This document shows, piece after piece, positions 1 to 13,520 of a DNA stretch of 64,000 bases (positions are counted from its first letter, which is position 1; each line of letters begins with the position of its first letter). The notes beneath the pieces were generated by a model that worked only from the letters and a program-made list of their open reading frames with translations, did not search any database and was not told the DNA's origin. The DNA comes from Protula sp. h YS-2021 (Eukaryota; Annelida; Polychaeta; Sabellida; Serpulidae). Position numbers and translations under genes: made by a program. The stretch is from assembly GCA_949752745.1 (NCBI GenBank), contig OX457027.1, forward strand, positions 16,696,603-16,760,602, in the 5' to 3' direction.

Positions 1-1604
1 ACATTTTCTTATAATTTCATTTTTGCGATTGATTTAAGCTGCCCCGATGAGCCTAATTCTTGGCCGCTTTGGGAAAAATTTTGTTTCTCAAGGAAACCTG
101 GTAGTTATTCCTAGGCATCTGAAGTGCAAAAGAGTTTTGCTTGGAGCAATAACTGTGTAATAACTGACTTATTTATAGGTTTTTTTGTGCCCTTTTCATT
201 GGTGAGTGTTTATCACAGTGTTATTATCCAACAAGGTATAACCTAAAAATAACTGCTTTTTTCACAGAAGTTATTTACTTTTAAATTAGAATATATTCAT
301 GTGAAATACTTACAAAGTCTCAAGTTCCAAGGGTATTTAGGTCTTGTATTCCAAGTTCGCTGTAAACAGTGAAATACTTGGCTAGTGTGTAACTCTTTTC
401 ACATTTGTCAGAACTCAATAATATTGCCTCGAAACTTCAACAGTCTTGTCTATTTATGGTCTTCGCTTGTCAGTCATTTGCCAAGGACACTGCAGTTTTT
501 TTTTAATATTCTCAGCTTTTCACAACAGATGTGTACAAATCTATTACAGTTGTCCCAGTTAATCGCTCTTGGCCAAGATCAATTTCGTTATTTTAATTTG
601 TTATAACGCTCGAAATTAGCGTTCACGTAATTGAAAAAAAATATTTCTTATGTAAGCAATGAGTGCATATACTTGAGAACTGTTTTCATCTCATTATCTC
701 TCAAAGTTTCAGTAATCAGTAAGTAAATGAAAAGTTTAAGCTCTTTATTAGGTTTAAAGTGGTAGTTGTGAAGTCTTTAAGGGTAAATCTTTGATTCTGC
801 AGCTTCTTTATGCAAAACTGTGATAAATATACAGTATCACAACCTCATTTATCGTCATGCATTGTTACTGATGTTACAGTTCATCCAACCCCATGTAAAG
901 TTCCCCTTCTGAGGGTTAGGAGGGGAGCTGTATAAGGGGCAAAATAGACAGTTAGTGGGGTTTGTTTTCACTGGCGGAAGTTATTGCGGAATAACTTTCT
1001 TTATGAACAAGTTCATCAATTTGAAAATTTTAACTTGTTTTGTAAGTGACTGGTCCAGTTTTTCGCTTCCCCTATCATGGCGATTTTTGTTTTTCTTTTT
1101 ATATTTCTATATCACTATGTAAGAACAGAGAAACAACCAAAGTATTGAAAATACGCTTTCAAGGAGGCAATCTGAGTGCACTACTTGTTCGAAGTTTCTT
1201 CACTCTCCGATTTTGCTTTCATTTCTTCAAGCCCGCTAAGCATATAATAAAATGCAAAGGACAATGTATGCTCTGCTTTTTCTCGAGCGAAACAGCAAAT
1301 GGGTTCTATATTGTTCGACTTGTTGGTTGTGACGCGAAAAGTGGCTACCGATCTTTTTATATTCTTCCCTTTCTTCGAGTGTTTATACAGATTATAACAA
1401 AAAAAAATTCAACAAAATTCTAAGATGTTTTACTGCAGGCCGTTCTGGCTCACGGGCTGTTGCCTACCACTTACGTGAAAGTGAAACTGTTGTGTTTTTG
1501 TTAATGCATGTGCATATCAAACTAGACCGTTTTCACTACCGAGTAGCGAAAATTACACTTGGGGTCACAATAAATCTGATTCTGAACTCTTACCTTCTTT
1601 CATG
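1..1604. other. Unassigned AT-rich flank
   Basis: No credible coding or RNA gene seen; only short chance ORFs without recognisable domains. Confidence 0.6.
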
Positions 1605-1975
1605 TCGCCTTTTAGGCCCAAAGGGTCGAAAATAAGCACAAAATCGTTGTACTGTTTTCAAGATAATGGTCAGCTTCCGTTTTTTGGCTTTGACCATGGC
1701 CGAGGTCAAGGTCATCAAGGCATCTCTTACATACCATCTTTTAGGCCCAAAGGGTCGAAAATAAGCTCAAAATCACTCTACTTCTAACCGTTTTCGAGAA
1801 AATGGTCAACTTCCGGTTTCTGAATTTGACCATGTCCAAGAAGGTCAAGGTCACCGAGGTACCTCTTACATGTGGTTTTATTAGGCCCAAAGGGTCGAAA
1901 ATAAGCTCAAAATTGCTATATCTCCAATCAAATTTGAGATAATTGGCCCACTTCCGGTTTTTGACTTTGGCCATG
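1605..1975 (+). repeat. 140-bp tandem repeat, about 3 copies
   Basis: Units contain TTAGGCCCAAAGGGTCGAAA, AACCGTTTTCGAGA and TCAACTTCCGGTTTTTGA. GCCCAAAGGG anchors fall at 1616, 1745 and 1885. The same family forms a longer array at 45560-46580. Confidence 0.85.
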
Positions 1976-4900
1976 GTGGCGACACATTATCTGTTATCGT
2001 GTACACATAATTCTGAGTATTTTACGGCACCAAACTGCCCCTTTACTTGGTAGCCATGGCAACATCTCACGCAGATAAACTGTATGTTTATCTAATGGTT
2101 TGGTCACTTGTAAAAAGTTGGGCCAAATGTCTGTTTACACGTCAACGAGATCCACCAGTACAACTGGCAGGTACCGACGATGATAAACCGGTCGCTGTTC
2201 TTTGCAATCGGCTACAAAAGGCGGGACTCGACTGTACAATTAACGAGCTGAGGAGTGGATTACTCAGGATAATGAGACAGACAGGTCGGAAAGAATTTCA
2301 AACGAGATTCTAAGATCCGCGAAGACACACAGAGTGCGCGACACCATTGAATCGATCTGTGGTGCTTATGATTGCTGTGTCATGCTTATTGAATGTAATA
2401 TGGCATACTTTGCCGTATCAAAAGAAGTGAAGAAAGAGTGAGACCAGGCAGCAAAGCCAGCAGTGTGTCTCCAGAACAGAGAACACGTCTGGATGTGTCC
2501 ATTATCTCCCGCAGACTGACGGATACAAACACATGCCATGTTAATGTAATGGCAGTGCGTGTAACTAAATAAGCTATCTCAGGCATTTAAAATTGTTATA
2601 TAGTTAGTTGCATTTTTATAAGCACAAGAGCTTAGATTAACAAAAACGTGCAATGTTGTCAATCATCTAGTGCTTCGCTGATGCGAGGCGCACATAGTCA
2701 TTGACTTCCGTCATAGCTTTGAGTTTACTTACGAACTCCGCTAGAAAATAGTGCTTATCTCGTCTGTGTGTTGTAAACAATGCTTCAAGCTTGTAAGCCG
2801 GTTGTTTCTGTGTTACTTCATTATTTTATTGGAAAATTCAAAGCAAAATTTAAAAAGATCTTCAAGATTCTCTGCGATTCGCAAAAACTCTCAAGAAGTC
2901 GGAATTTGAACGAAAGCACATATTTTTAGAGCAATATGAATGTTTAATGGTATATTTAGCATACTCTCACGTTTTCTAAAACTTGTTTTGGTCTAAAAGT
3001 CATTTTCGACTCAATATGCAAAAACAAAAACAAAATAACAACAATACGAGACATAGGATCTTGTAAGAGTTAGCTGTGTTATCTATGCAGCAGTCAGATT
3101 TATCTCGACCAATCAGAAGCTCATGTTTAAATGCACAATTTCTACATATGTTAATATTTAGTGTAGATAAATTATTGATCAAGATGATTTATATTAGCAT
3201 AAACAAGCAATACTATGATTTTATAGAATGGTGCAGTTTGTTGCGATATATGTGTAAAAGAAGAGGTAATTATATCAGTTTGAGGATGAAAACTGTTTCA
3301 ATACAGGAAACTCAGTTATGTATAGTATAATCATATAATTATATGGATCTGCAGGCCTTCTCCTGAATGAGAACTCACTTTTCATGAAGTGCGCCAGTGT
3401 TAAGACGGAGATAGTTAAAATGTTATAATCTGAATTACTGCATGTATATAGCTGTTGGTTAGAAGGCTTACGGGTTAAAAATCAGGATTTAGAGTTACTC
3501 GGATTTATAAAGCGTCCCACCCTCCCGCCCCTTTTTCACGGTATGTAGCACTATTTCAAGGGCGGAGTTTTGTATTTTGACGAGGGGCATCAGTGTTAAA
3601 TCGTGTCTCTTTGTATTGTATATATTAATGCGGAAAAGCGTTGTGAATAAAAACCAGCCAAAATCAAGACAAAGTTTATTTAATGGTTCCCAGTTTTCAA
3701 TACCCTTGAGGTAATTATATATATAATTCCGCGCTGGAGTAAACATCATTCATTTTTTGCTTCAAGCGATTCCATTGTTTGCTGATTCCTTCTTCTGATT
3801 CAGTCTCAAGGATGATATCAGTGTAAATAACGCTATTTTCGTATAATTTATTACTAAACTTTCAAATGCTCAACAAAGTCTTCCTCCGTGATGTTTGTTT
3901 TAACATTTCGAGCTCCTCTACGGTAGCTAAAGAGAACCGAGTACAGAGTATTAGGTAATCGCAAAGTAAATTAAGGACCAATTATTGAGCTATTCTTCAG
4001 TCGCAACATCAACCAACTTCAGGGTAAAACATACTTGCTTTTTCTTGTACCTTAAAAGTCCGATGTAAAGAGTGTCGCAAACCAAACCTCACATTGAGAT
4101 TTATATAACAATGAAATAGTGATAAAAGAGCTTGTTTAAGGCTTGTCGACTTATTGTGTCGACTTCTTATAGACAAAGTACAACGAATTCGCTTGTTATG
4201 TCACTTCTCAGACTCTACTTACCTAAGTGGCTTAATTTTATAAATTACCAGCGCAGAGAATATGTGGTCTTTTCTCACCGTAGTGATAGTTCTATTTCAG
4301 TACATATTGCGACCCTCATCATTAAAAGGAAAACAAAGAAAAGATTCCGTTTTATCGTGAAAAAAGAAGATTGATATGCTTGTCAGGAAGCACGAAAAAT
4401 TACAGTTTCTTCGAATATTTTGCGTAAAAACTACAAGAGCACATTCACAAATATTGTTGCAACCGTGGCTCAAGCAGTCGATACACTATAATAGATGTTT
4501 GCGCTATCAGGGAAACAAAACACACCTAACTGGTTAAAAATAATGTAAAGTCTTTTCCTCTGGCCTAACAGCATCGGTTTCATCATTATGATACATTTAA
4601 TTACTAGTTATCTTCAGTGGGAAATAATTGTAGTGTTGGTATTTATATATGTGTGAACTGTTAATTTTTTCTTTTCCTTTTTCTTTTCTTCTTTCCCCCC
4701 TTTTCACTGTCCAAGACAGATCTTCAGAGGAGTAATAGCATTTTGCCATCAGTTCGGCAAAAACTGATCAAATAAACGGACAGCTTTAATAAAAAACAAA
4801 ACATGCTGTTTGTTTCTATTTGTCCGATTACTTTTCATTGCAACGCTGACCATAAGGCCTTCTACCAAAGCTAAATTTTGTCAAAATTGGTCGGTTTCTT

Positions 4901-6189
4901 TCGATTTTATGATCTTTGCTTTAATGGCTGGGTACAATGTCCACTGCCATTCATGTTTTATTTTCAAATTATGTGAATTTATTTTTATAATATGCAAATA
5001 AGATGTTGAGTATAGTGATAACCGCGATTATTAACGTGATGCCAGCATTGGTCAGGATGGTGTAGCTGGTTAAGTTTTGAATTTTGAGTGCGCTTCATGG
5101 AAGGACCAAAAATGGCAACGAAAGTGTATAAACTACGTACATCATTGGAACTCTACACAGAATTGCGAATGTATAAGCAACAAAACAAACGTGTGTGAAA
5201 TGAAATTTCATTACATAAAAAGATTCAAAATGCTGAAAGAACAAAGTATACGATCCGCACTATATAGATTTTACAATAGAACTAATAAACTTTCTACACG
5301 TAAAGAGGCATATAAATGCAATGTTTCTTTTAAAAACTAAGAAGCAACCTCAAAATTAAGGGAATTAAAATGTATTGGTGCAGGGCACATCTGCCAAGAC
5401 TGGTACATTGCATCAAATTTGTAGCAAACGGAGACCCGCCTACAAAAACAAAAACCCTTCAAGAAATAGCAGGTCACTTAGCAGAGACCAGCTTCATTAT
5501 ATATGCTGTTGGTAATTGCGAAACTAAAAATTTGTCAATGGCATGGATTAGTTACATGTGCGCATTTTTATTATATATACAAGGAGCTATGCTTTTCCAA
5601 ACATAGCAAATTTTAGCAAAACAGTTTAAGGTTAAGGGTAGATTCCATGAACTACAGAGGGAGCCCAACGTCTGGTTGATGCAATTTGTTATAAAGTCAG
5701 CTTAAAATTCGAATGCCAAGTTTAGCACAAGACCAAGGGAGGCCAGTAAGGATATTGTCTTTGACCAGAGGTTAGTGAGTCCTGAAACCTTCATGAACGA
5801 CCTGAATATTCTGGATTTAACAGCTCAAATATATAACAATGAAGAAACTTGGTTCTCCCTAGACGAGGAGTAGAGAAAAACCTATTGTATCAACTGCTGA
5901 AAAAATGTTGTATAGAGTCAAGAAGAGACAAAAGGAAAATGTCGTCTAGACTCTGTGATTGAAAACAAGATCATATTTCAATGTGTGTGCGTCTCCTTCC
6001 TGGATGTTTTCAATGTTAATTTATAAAACATTCCGGTGAAGGTCAGGAATTTCATGAACTAGAACTATAAGACATATATACTCCACAAATGAAAAAACCC
6101 AACTTTAAAACCTGCAAAATGCATTATGTGAGAAATAATTAAGCCTCAATATAATTACACATTTTAGTAGCTGAAATGTTAATCTTTAT
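1976..6189. other. Unassigned AT-rich DNA
   Basis: ORFs up to 88 codons (for example 2047-2313 +) show no recognisable domain or coding character. No repeats of note. Confidence 0.55.
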
Positions 6190-7060
6190 GTTTCTGAAAA
6201 CATAATTGGTTTTGCCTCAGAAGCGACAATGTCATGCTTAATTAAAACAAACGCTTTTAATATCGGGTTTGTCCTCCACGAACGTTCTGCAATTAAGGTG
6301 CGTCGCGGAGATCTCATTAAATTCTGTATTTTGTGAAGTGGAATGCGATTCCATTCCTTCAGTCGCTTGCCTAAGCTCTGGTATTGTCTCAGGTGGAATG
6401 TTGCGCTCGTGTACGGCCTTTCCAAACATATCTCACATGTTTTCGATTGACGAAAGATCCGGTCAAAAAGCGGGCCACGGCAAGATCCGGACATTTTCGC
6501 TTGAAGACATTGCTGTGTAACTCTCGCGGAATGAAGACTTGCACTGTCCTATTATAGAATCAGACCATTTTGACGCACAAAAGAAAACGCCGATGGCTCA
6601 TTTGTTCTCGATACTGTTTAGCGTCGAGAATACCATTAACAAAAAGAGTTCAGTGCCATGAGCAAACGATACGCCTGTCCATACTGTCACACTTTGACCT
6701 GCCCCATCGGTCTCTTTCTGGACGCAGGCGTCGCTTAAGTGTTCGTTCGTTGGGTGCTAAGGGCAGGGTAGTTCAAGCAAAAACGCGATTCATCAGTGAA
6801 GAGACTTGTCCTCTGCATACAGAGGAGATGATCATTGACCCAATGAAGTGGTACGCCTTCAGAGTTAACAGCAATCCTGGATAGGGGCGAAGCACGTTAA
6901 CCTTATCGACGGAGCCGGTTTCTCACAGCCTGGCTACAGACACGGTTATTATGCTGTCTGTCTGGCAGGGACTGTTGGCCTTGATTGGAAAGAGTAATCC
7001 GCGGTCTCCACCGTTGATAACAGTATGTGGCGGACCCAGTTTTCTCTAAATGGGTTCACT
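6190..7060 (-). pseudogene. Broken Tc1/mariner-type transposase
   Basis: Minus-strand fragments in several frames recall Tc1 transposase in order: a PYPGLLLTLKA stretch (cf. RPYRGPPLTPRH), SLMNRVF in place of the DESRF region, GPLFDRIF and a SIEN segment corresponding to the SPDLNPIEN motif, then LKEWNRIPLHKIQNLMRS at the C-terminus. Stops and frameshifts separate the parts, so it is inactive. Terminal repeats were not located. Confidence 0.7.
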
Positions 7061-8826
7061 GTGGAATTGTGCACTCCAAAAGCTCTAGCTCATGTTGAAG
7101 CCAAATTTCCAATTTGAAGCATCTTGATCGCGCGTTCGAGCTGAATTGGTCTCAGTCTTGATATTACTTGGCCTATCGGATCAGGCTGAAACGTTGTACC
7201 GCATGCCGACTATGATTTCCAATTTTAACCGTGTAAGTTCCGTTTTTACTTCAGCATGCAATGCAGTGCCGCGAGGCCTTTAATTCCCGGTAATCGAGCA
7301 TTAGCCACACAGGTTTGACAGATTAAATTAACACCTTTATTGGGAGGATATTCGTGCATGGAAAGTGACTAGAATCCGACTATGTAAAAAATAACGTGCG
7401 TTGCGTTTTTTCTTAATTTGTCCAGTATATATAAAGCCAAAGAATTCGACTCCTTATCACAAAAACTGAAGAAAAAACTACCATTGCTTCTTAGATTTGC
7501 CCTTGATTCTATGAAGAAATCGACGGTTATTAAAGCATTTGCGGATACAGAGAATTGTCCATTAGATCGGAGTCTGAAAGAAAGCAGTCTGTTAGTTCAG
7601 AGACACCTCATGCCAGGTATCGGTCTCGTTCGTACTCCACTCGTTCGCGTCAGGCTTGTAATCTGATTTGCTGAGCATACCTGTTCGTGATGAAAATCGT
7701 GACATGATTCCTGACACTGAAACAGGTAAACGAACTGTTGGAATTCAAACAGGTCCGTTTGAAGATGTTCCGAGCATTAGAAATGGTGCAGCTTGGTACC
7801 CCGTTCGTTCCTCTAGAACTTGCATAAGTGTTCATTGATTATTGAACAAACTACCGCAGCGCAAACAGAATAGCACAGGTCAGGGGTATGGAGCAAACTG
7901 AATTCACCAAGAACCACGGAGCAGCACGAACAAAGGAAAACAAAAAGGATAATGAATGTGATTCCCATGTCACAAAATGCCCCAATATGCATATAAAGAT
8001 ATACATATCTTAGACCAGACAGCATAGTCCCAGATTTTCTAGAAAAACAAGGTGTAGAAAATTACAAGTAACGCAGAAATAAAGTAATTAATATCCACCA
8101 TATTTCCTGCCACCAGAATTATGCATTGATGAATACATTACTCCATTATTGAATTATTGTTCTGTATGGTCAATTGCTAACACAGTCACATTCCCTAGAA
8201 GGTACTAAATAACTCATCGTTTTCTTTTATTATTTCCAATGGCTTTGTTTTGTGTTTTGCAGTAAGCACTGTAAGGGCATATATATGTAGTTCATTTACG
8301 ACCGCTAGCCCACTGTGACTGTCTTAGATGTTGGAAGGGGCCGATTAGCCTTGGTAACTGAAAAGGAATGTCGTGATCAAGAAAATTATAAATATGTTTT
8401 TTAAACTCTTGATATTTTGCAAGCGTCTCTAGCTACTTAAAATAAAACGACTGCGATTGGGATCATGATTTATCTCGTGTTAAATCAACTGGTACATGCA
8501 TACAATTTTTGACACAATTCAAATTTATAAATATCTTTTAAAAAGTGTGAAGGCAGCATCGTGATCAATGTAAGGAAAATTATACTTCTAGTTATATTAA
8601 TATCCGTTTCTTTTAATAGTGCGAAACGCGTTACAAATTATAGTAACTTACCTTCCTTATTATGTTTCGCTTTTTAGCTCAAACTTGATATGAAATAAAA
8701 AACTGTAAAACAAAAAAAATCTTTTGTATAATATATCTTCTTTTTAGGAAATGTTCTGTCATAGTTCTGAGCTGCCATTTTCCACCCAATAATTACAGAC
8801 ATTTTAGTAGTTTTAATGTAGTTTTA
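7061..8826. other. Unassigned DNA after Tc1 remnant
   Basis: The first ~230 bases probably still belong to the Tc1-like copy. An 82-codon ORF at 7418-7666 starts SSIYKAKEFDSLSQKLKKKLP, faintly like the N-terminal region of retroelement tyrosine recombinases, but too weak to call. Confidence 0.45.
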
Positions 8827-9166
8827 CAGTGGTGTTCATATTTTCAGTGTGTTTTTCATATTTTCAGAGTGCTGGTCATATTTTCCGAGTGATTCTCATG
8901 TTTTCAGAGTGATGTTCGTATTTTCAGAGTAGTGTTCATATTTTCAGAGTGATGTTCGCATTTCCAGAGTGACGTTCATATTTTTAGAGTTATGTTCATA
9001 TTTTTAGAGCAGTGTTCATATTTTTAAACTGGTGTTCATATTTTAGAGTGACGTTCATATTTTCATAGTGATGTTCATATTTTTAGAGTGATGTTCAAAT
9101 TTTCAGAGCGATGTTCACATTTTCAGAGTGACGTTCATATTTTAGAGCGATGTTCATATTTTCCAG
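8827..9166 (+). repeat. 20-bp minisatellite, about 17 copies
   Basis: Consensus AGTGATGTTCATATTTTCAG, diverged between copies. Confidence 0.9.
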
Positions 9167-9797
9167 TTTTGAGGTCCTATTGATCAGTTTGGAGTTCCTG
9201 CTAATTAGCTTACCGTAAATATGTCGCAGCCAGCGATTATCTCACTTCCTTGTAAATCTACTACCATTCCGTGAGCCTTTACAATAAATGTCCGTACTCC
9301 ATCCAAAGATTCTATAAGCTTAAAGGTCTACCTTGCTACTGTCGTCGTGGTAGAACTATTGGAACCAGACCAAAACACTATTGGAACTGTAAGCAATGTG
9401 CAGCTTTCACCTTCCGAAATTTAACCTTACCGATGAAGCAAGCTACAGTGAGCCTACCCATGCCCTTTAGTGATCCATTTTTCGTGCTATAAAAATATTA
9501 AAAGGAAGTTAGACTTTTGTGGGAAGGCCTCTTGTGTCTTTATTTGTCAGATTTTTTTACGAAGCTTATATGGCCTGATGTATTTGATCAAGATATTTTA
9601 GCATTTGCTTAGCCAGATATGTAGACATCTTGTCTTCTACAAATTGATCCTGGTATACTTTATACATGTTGTAGTATAATATTTGTTGTTTTATGTAAAG
9701 CGATTATATTTAAGAGATCACTCTCTGGTATACGCTGTTTCACAAAAATTTCAACAATGCGAACCCACTGACAGAACCACGATAAATACTACTTATG
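9167..9797. other. Unassigned stretch
   Basis: Contains only one 73-codon ORF (9271-9492 +) with a Cys-containing YWNCKQCAAFTF run that could be a relic of a zinc-finger coding sequence; not assigned. Confidence 0.4.
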
Positions 9798-9908
9798 GAA
9801 TGTACATGATTTAAATTCAAGTGTACCACGTGAAGAATGTACATGATTTAAATTCAAGTGTACCACGTGAAGAATGTACATGCTTTAAATTCAAGTGTAC
9901 CACGTGAA
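9798..9908 (+). repeat. 37-bp tandem repeat, 3 copies
   Basis: Units begin at 9798, 9835 and 9872 with GAATGTACATG; each ends TACCACGTGAA. Only one or two changes between units. Confidence 0.95.
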
Positions 9909-10027
9909 CTTCATCCGAGGACCACCGCCATCGATTACAAAGTATCCGTATGGATACTATGAATCAGTCGTTTCTTCTATAGCATTATTCAGTCAGTACA
10001 ATTGTCGGCATATAAAGAACCCACTTT

Positions 10028-10101
10028 GAAGAAGAAGTAGAAGAAGAAGAAGAAGAAGAAGAAGAAGGAGGAGGAGGAGGAGGAGAAGGAGAAGAAGAAA
10101 G
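10028..10101 (+). repeat. Purine microsatellite (GAA/GAG)n
   Basis: Run of AGAAGA then GGAGGA triplets, followed by AGAAGAAAG; could adopt triplex DNA. Confidence 0.9.
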
Positions 10102-12212
10102 AAGTGTGAACGAGAATGTAATTAAGCAGTTCCATATGGTGGAATTGTTCCCCTTTTGCGCCGCGTAGCTCAGTGTAAGACAATTAAAGAGAAGGGGACT
10201 ACACCTGTTCTGTGCTTCATTATTTCTAATTGTTGTTTTTGTTAAATACTTTAATTATATAGCCTTGTTATCAATAATTTCGCTGAGAAGAGCAATAGAA
10301 ATGAATGTTTGACTGCCTCTTCGTGCGTGAAATCAATGACGTTTTATTAACTTAAATTACTCATTTCTACATTTAATATTTTTGCTTACAAAGGTTGAAA
10401 TATACGTTTCAATTGTTCACAGTGTCAATGACTTTTTGGTGTTTGCCCTAAATTTGATGTCCGTCTTCTGGTACAATAAGCAAAATCAACTTACCGATAT
10501 TGTACAAATCAGTACAAATCAGTTATTGATATTTAATCATCATTAAAGTAAACTTCCTTGGAAACAAGATGTACTTTCCACTTGTTTCGAAAGAAGTGGG
10601 TTGATTCTTGAAAGTGACTCTACAAGTCTGACTGAATCATAGCCCAACCTCCCTCCCCCCCCCCCTGGACACAGTTCCTGGGTGTTCCATAAATGTGTCA
10701 TATTAGCACAAAGAAAACAATCATCGGGACCGGGTACGACCCTCCACATGCGGCACGTGCAGATTCTGAGTGTTTTCTCACTGTGCCCCCTTCTAAGAAT
10801 AAGCAACACACGTCGTCAGTGATCTTTTGACATTTCTGTCCTCGACACCCATATCACGCCCTGTGAGCGATAATGAGTCGCTTCAATGGAAAGCAACCTA
10901 AAATTAGGACCTTGTCGAGACTCTTCATATGTCTAAAATAACAGTTTATTTATGATCAGATGACTTTGTCTTTTGAAATTTGCCTCATATTGGCTTACTT
11001 CATAACGCGGATTGGAGTTTATACCGGTCACTGAGTTGCTGATGCCGACAAAATAATAATTGATCCCTGTGCATTTTTTTTTTATGTTTTTGATTTCAAT
11101 CTACGTGTTTATAATGTCTAGGATGGTTTTCATTCTTGTTTTGATATCCGAGTCATCTACAAAATCCAAAAACGCTTGCTTCAAAGAATGGAAAACCTTT
11201 GTAAAAACTACTCGCAAAGAGCAATAAGATTAGGTATCTCATTCAACACTGGCATGTTGAAGTAAACAAATAGGGGGAAGCATGTAATTTTGTTGTATTT
11301 TTGAGCATGTGTTGCCGAGCTTCCAAAGCAGAATGGTGGGATATTTGAATTTTTTTTTACTAAATATTGTATTGAACTCTGCACATGTAATTGTATGGTA
11401 CCCTTCGCTGCTAAAACTGATATTATATGGAATTCTATTTAAACAGCAGTCAAAGACCAAAATAATCCTGCTATCGGTTGATCAATTATAATATTTTGAC
11501 ACGTAATATGGAAATATCAGTTAACTGTTTCTCAAGAGGCCCCCCTTTCCAGTATAACTTGTTAAATATAAACCTACTGCAAAATGTGGTATTAGTGAAA
11601 ACACCTAAAATAAAAAGGAGTAAAATAAAAAGGAGAATAGATGTCAGCAAAAAAATGTTTTTTGTAAGCAATTATAGCAGTGTGTGCTCCCAAACTTTTG
11701 CACATAGAAATGGGGAAACGTTGTTGTACCCAAATTAAATGTGGTTGGAGCTATCGACAAATTGTTGAAATTATATGCAAAAAAAAAGCAGTACAAACTG
11801 ATCTGAATATGTTACTGGCGTCCAGGCATAGTGGAGTTATCTTTATGATTTTTACTACACAAGCATGTCATTAAATGACCGCGCCTAAAGACGAGCCATC
11901 TTTGTCTTTTTGAATAAAATAAAGTTTTTATTTATTTTCGATTAAAACGGTCACGGGAGTATGGTTTATGACAAGTGTCGATGTCTAAGTAATAGCGAGC
12001 AACATTTACCCTGGCTTGTAATTGGTTGAAACAACTCTCTAAACTATGATCGGCAAACTTTCGACACCCTACATTCTCGTCAGTGAATACGCGCGATGCC
12101 CCCCACCCCCCCAGGCATCCTGTTGCCATTTCACCATGCCGCTACATGTCGCATTGGTCAAGTGCCTCTCTTCGATGAAGTTGCTACTATATATACATCA
12201 CGAATCCCTGAC
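10102..12212. other. Unassigned AT-rich DNA
   Basis: No recognisable gene. A C-run near 10655 and an A-rich region at 11.6 kb are the only features. Confidence 0.55.
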
Positions 12213-12930
12213 AAAATGGCGACGGCCAAAACGGCGACGGCCAAAACGGAGAAGACCAAAACGGCGACGGCCAAAACGGCGATGGCCAAAACGGCGACAA
12301 GTGCAACCCCGGACAAAACGGCGACGAAGATTAATATTTTAATGTTGAAAATAAGAAAACAAAGAATTGTGTTGCCAGATAAATCAATTCATTTCTACTT
12401 GAAGATAAGTATAATTTGAACCAATATTTTAACTTTAAGGGCAAAATAAAATGGATAATTTAACACTATTTTCTCATATATTCCTAACTGCCATTATACG
12501 ATAATCCATCGTGTGTGGGGGGGGGGGGTGTAAATAAGTACATTTTGAAAGACAATTGTATTTAGCGAATCCCGGACAAAACGCCGACGGCCAGAACGGC
12601 GACGGTCAAAACGGAGAAGGCCAAAACGGCGACGGCCAAAACGGCGATGGCCAAAACGGCGACAAGTGCAACCCTGGACAAAACGGCGACGTAGATTAAT
12701 AATATAATGTTGAAAATCAAAATACACAGAATAGTGTTGCCAGATAAATCAATTCATTTCTACTTGAAGATTAGTATAATCTGAACCAATATTTAAATTT
12801 TAAGGGCAAAATAAAATGGATAATTTAACACCTATTTTCTCTATATTCATAAGTGCAATTATATGATAATCTATCGTGTGGTGGGGGGGGGGGGGGGGGG
12901 GGAGTAATTAAGAACATTTTGAAAGACAAT
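12213..12930 (+). repeat. Direct duplication of about 360 bp, each with a 15-bp minisatellite
   Basis: Two copies (12213-12550, 12570-12930) consist of GGCCAAAACGGCGAC units (12213-12327 and 12574-12693), then a shared AT-rich segment (GTTGCCAGATAAATCAATTC) and a poly-G run. The 15-bp unit is a multiple of three, giving fortuitous KTATAKTA ORFs. Confidence 0.85.
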
Positions 12931-13397
12931 TGTATTTAGCGGCTGTGGCCACTAATCCGTTTTTGCACGTGAATCCACATCAATGAAAGGCAAAATAAAA
13001 ACGCCTTTAGAAGGACTTCGGATTATCAGCAATGAAAGACCGATACTTTAATCGCCTTAATGAGCTAATGCTTATCTGCATCGGTTATGTGAAATGCTGT
13101 TATTATATACGAATCCACACCAATGAAAGATACGACTAAATTTTATTTTACATGAGAAAATAATTTTCACTTTAAATGAGAAAAGGTAAGTGAGTAAGTC
13201 ATTCCTTGAGCAGATTACTGAGACAGTGACTGGTGACAGGAAGGAGGTGGTTAGGGAGGGCAGGAAGGGCACGTTGGAAGAAATGCTGCACTGTGTTCAA
13301 ATTTATTTATCTCTGATGGTTAAATAAACTGTGTTGGCAACGTTGTTACTTTTTGTTTTTTTTTAATAAGCGTTTTAAAGCATAAAGTTAAAAAAAC

Positions 13398-13520
13398 TCC
13401 GTCGCCGTTTTGTCCGGGATTGCACTTGTCGCCGTTTTGGCTATCGCCGTTTTGGTCGTCGCCGTTTTGGTCTTCTCCGTTATGGCCGTCGCCGTTTTGG
13501 CCGTCGCCGTTATGTCCGGA
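13398..13520 (-). repeat. 15-bp minisatellite, inverted copy
   Basis: GTCGCCGTTTTGGCC units, the reverse complement of the arrays at 12.2 and 12.6 kb, beginning with TTTTGTCCGGGATTGCAC, the complement of the GTGCAACCCCGGACAAAA at the ends of the other arrays. Confidence 0.85.

Noticed and set aside
2047..2313. 88-aa ORF after the 140-bp repeat
   Set aside because: No domain recognised; an isolated ORF in AT-rich DNA.
7418..7666. Possible tyrosine-recombinase N-terminus
   Set aside because: Only about 25 residues look similar and no catalytic R-H-R-Y region follows.
10155..10230. tRNA-like GCGTAGCTCAGTG sequence
   Set aside because: Resembles a D-arm/A-box, but no B-box (GGTTCGAATCC-type) or cloverleaf follows.
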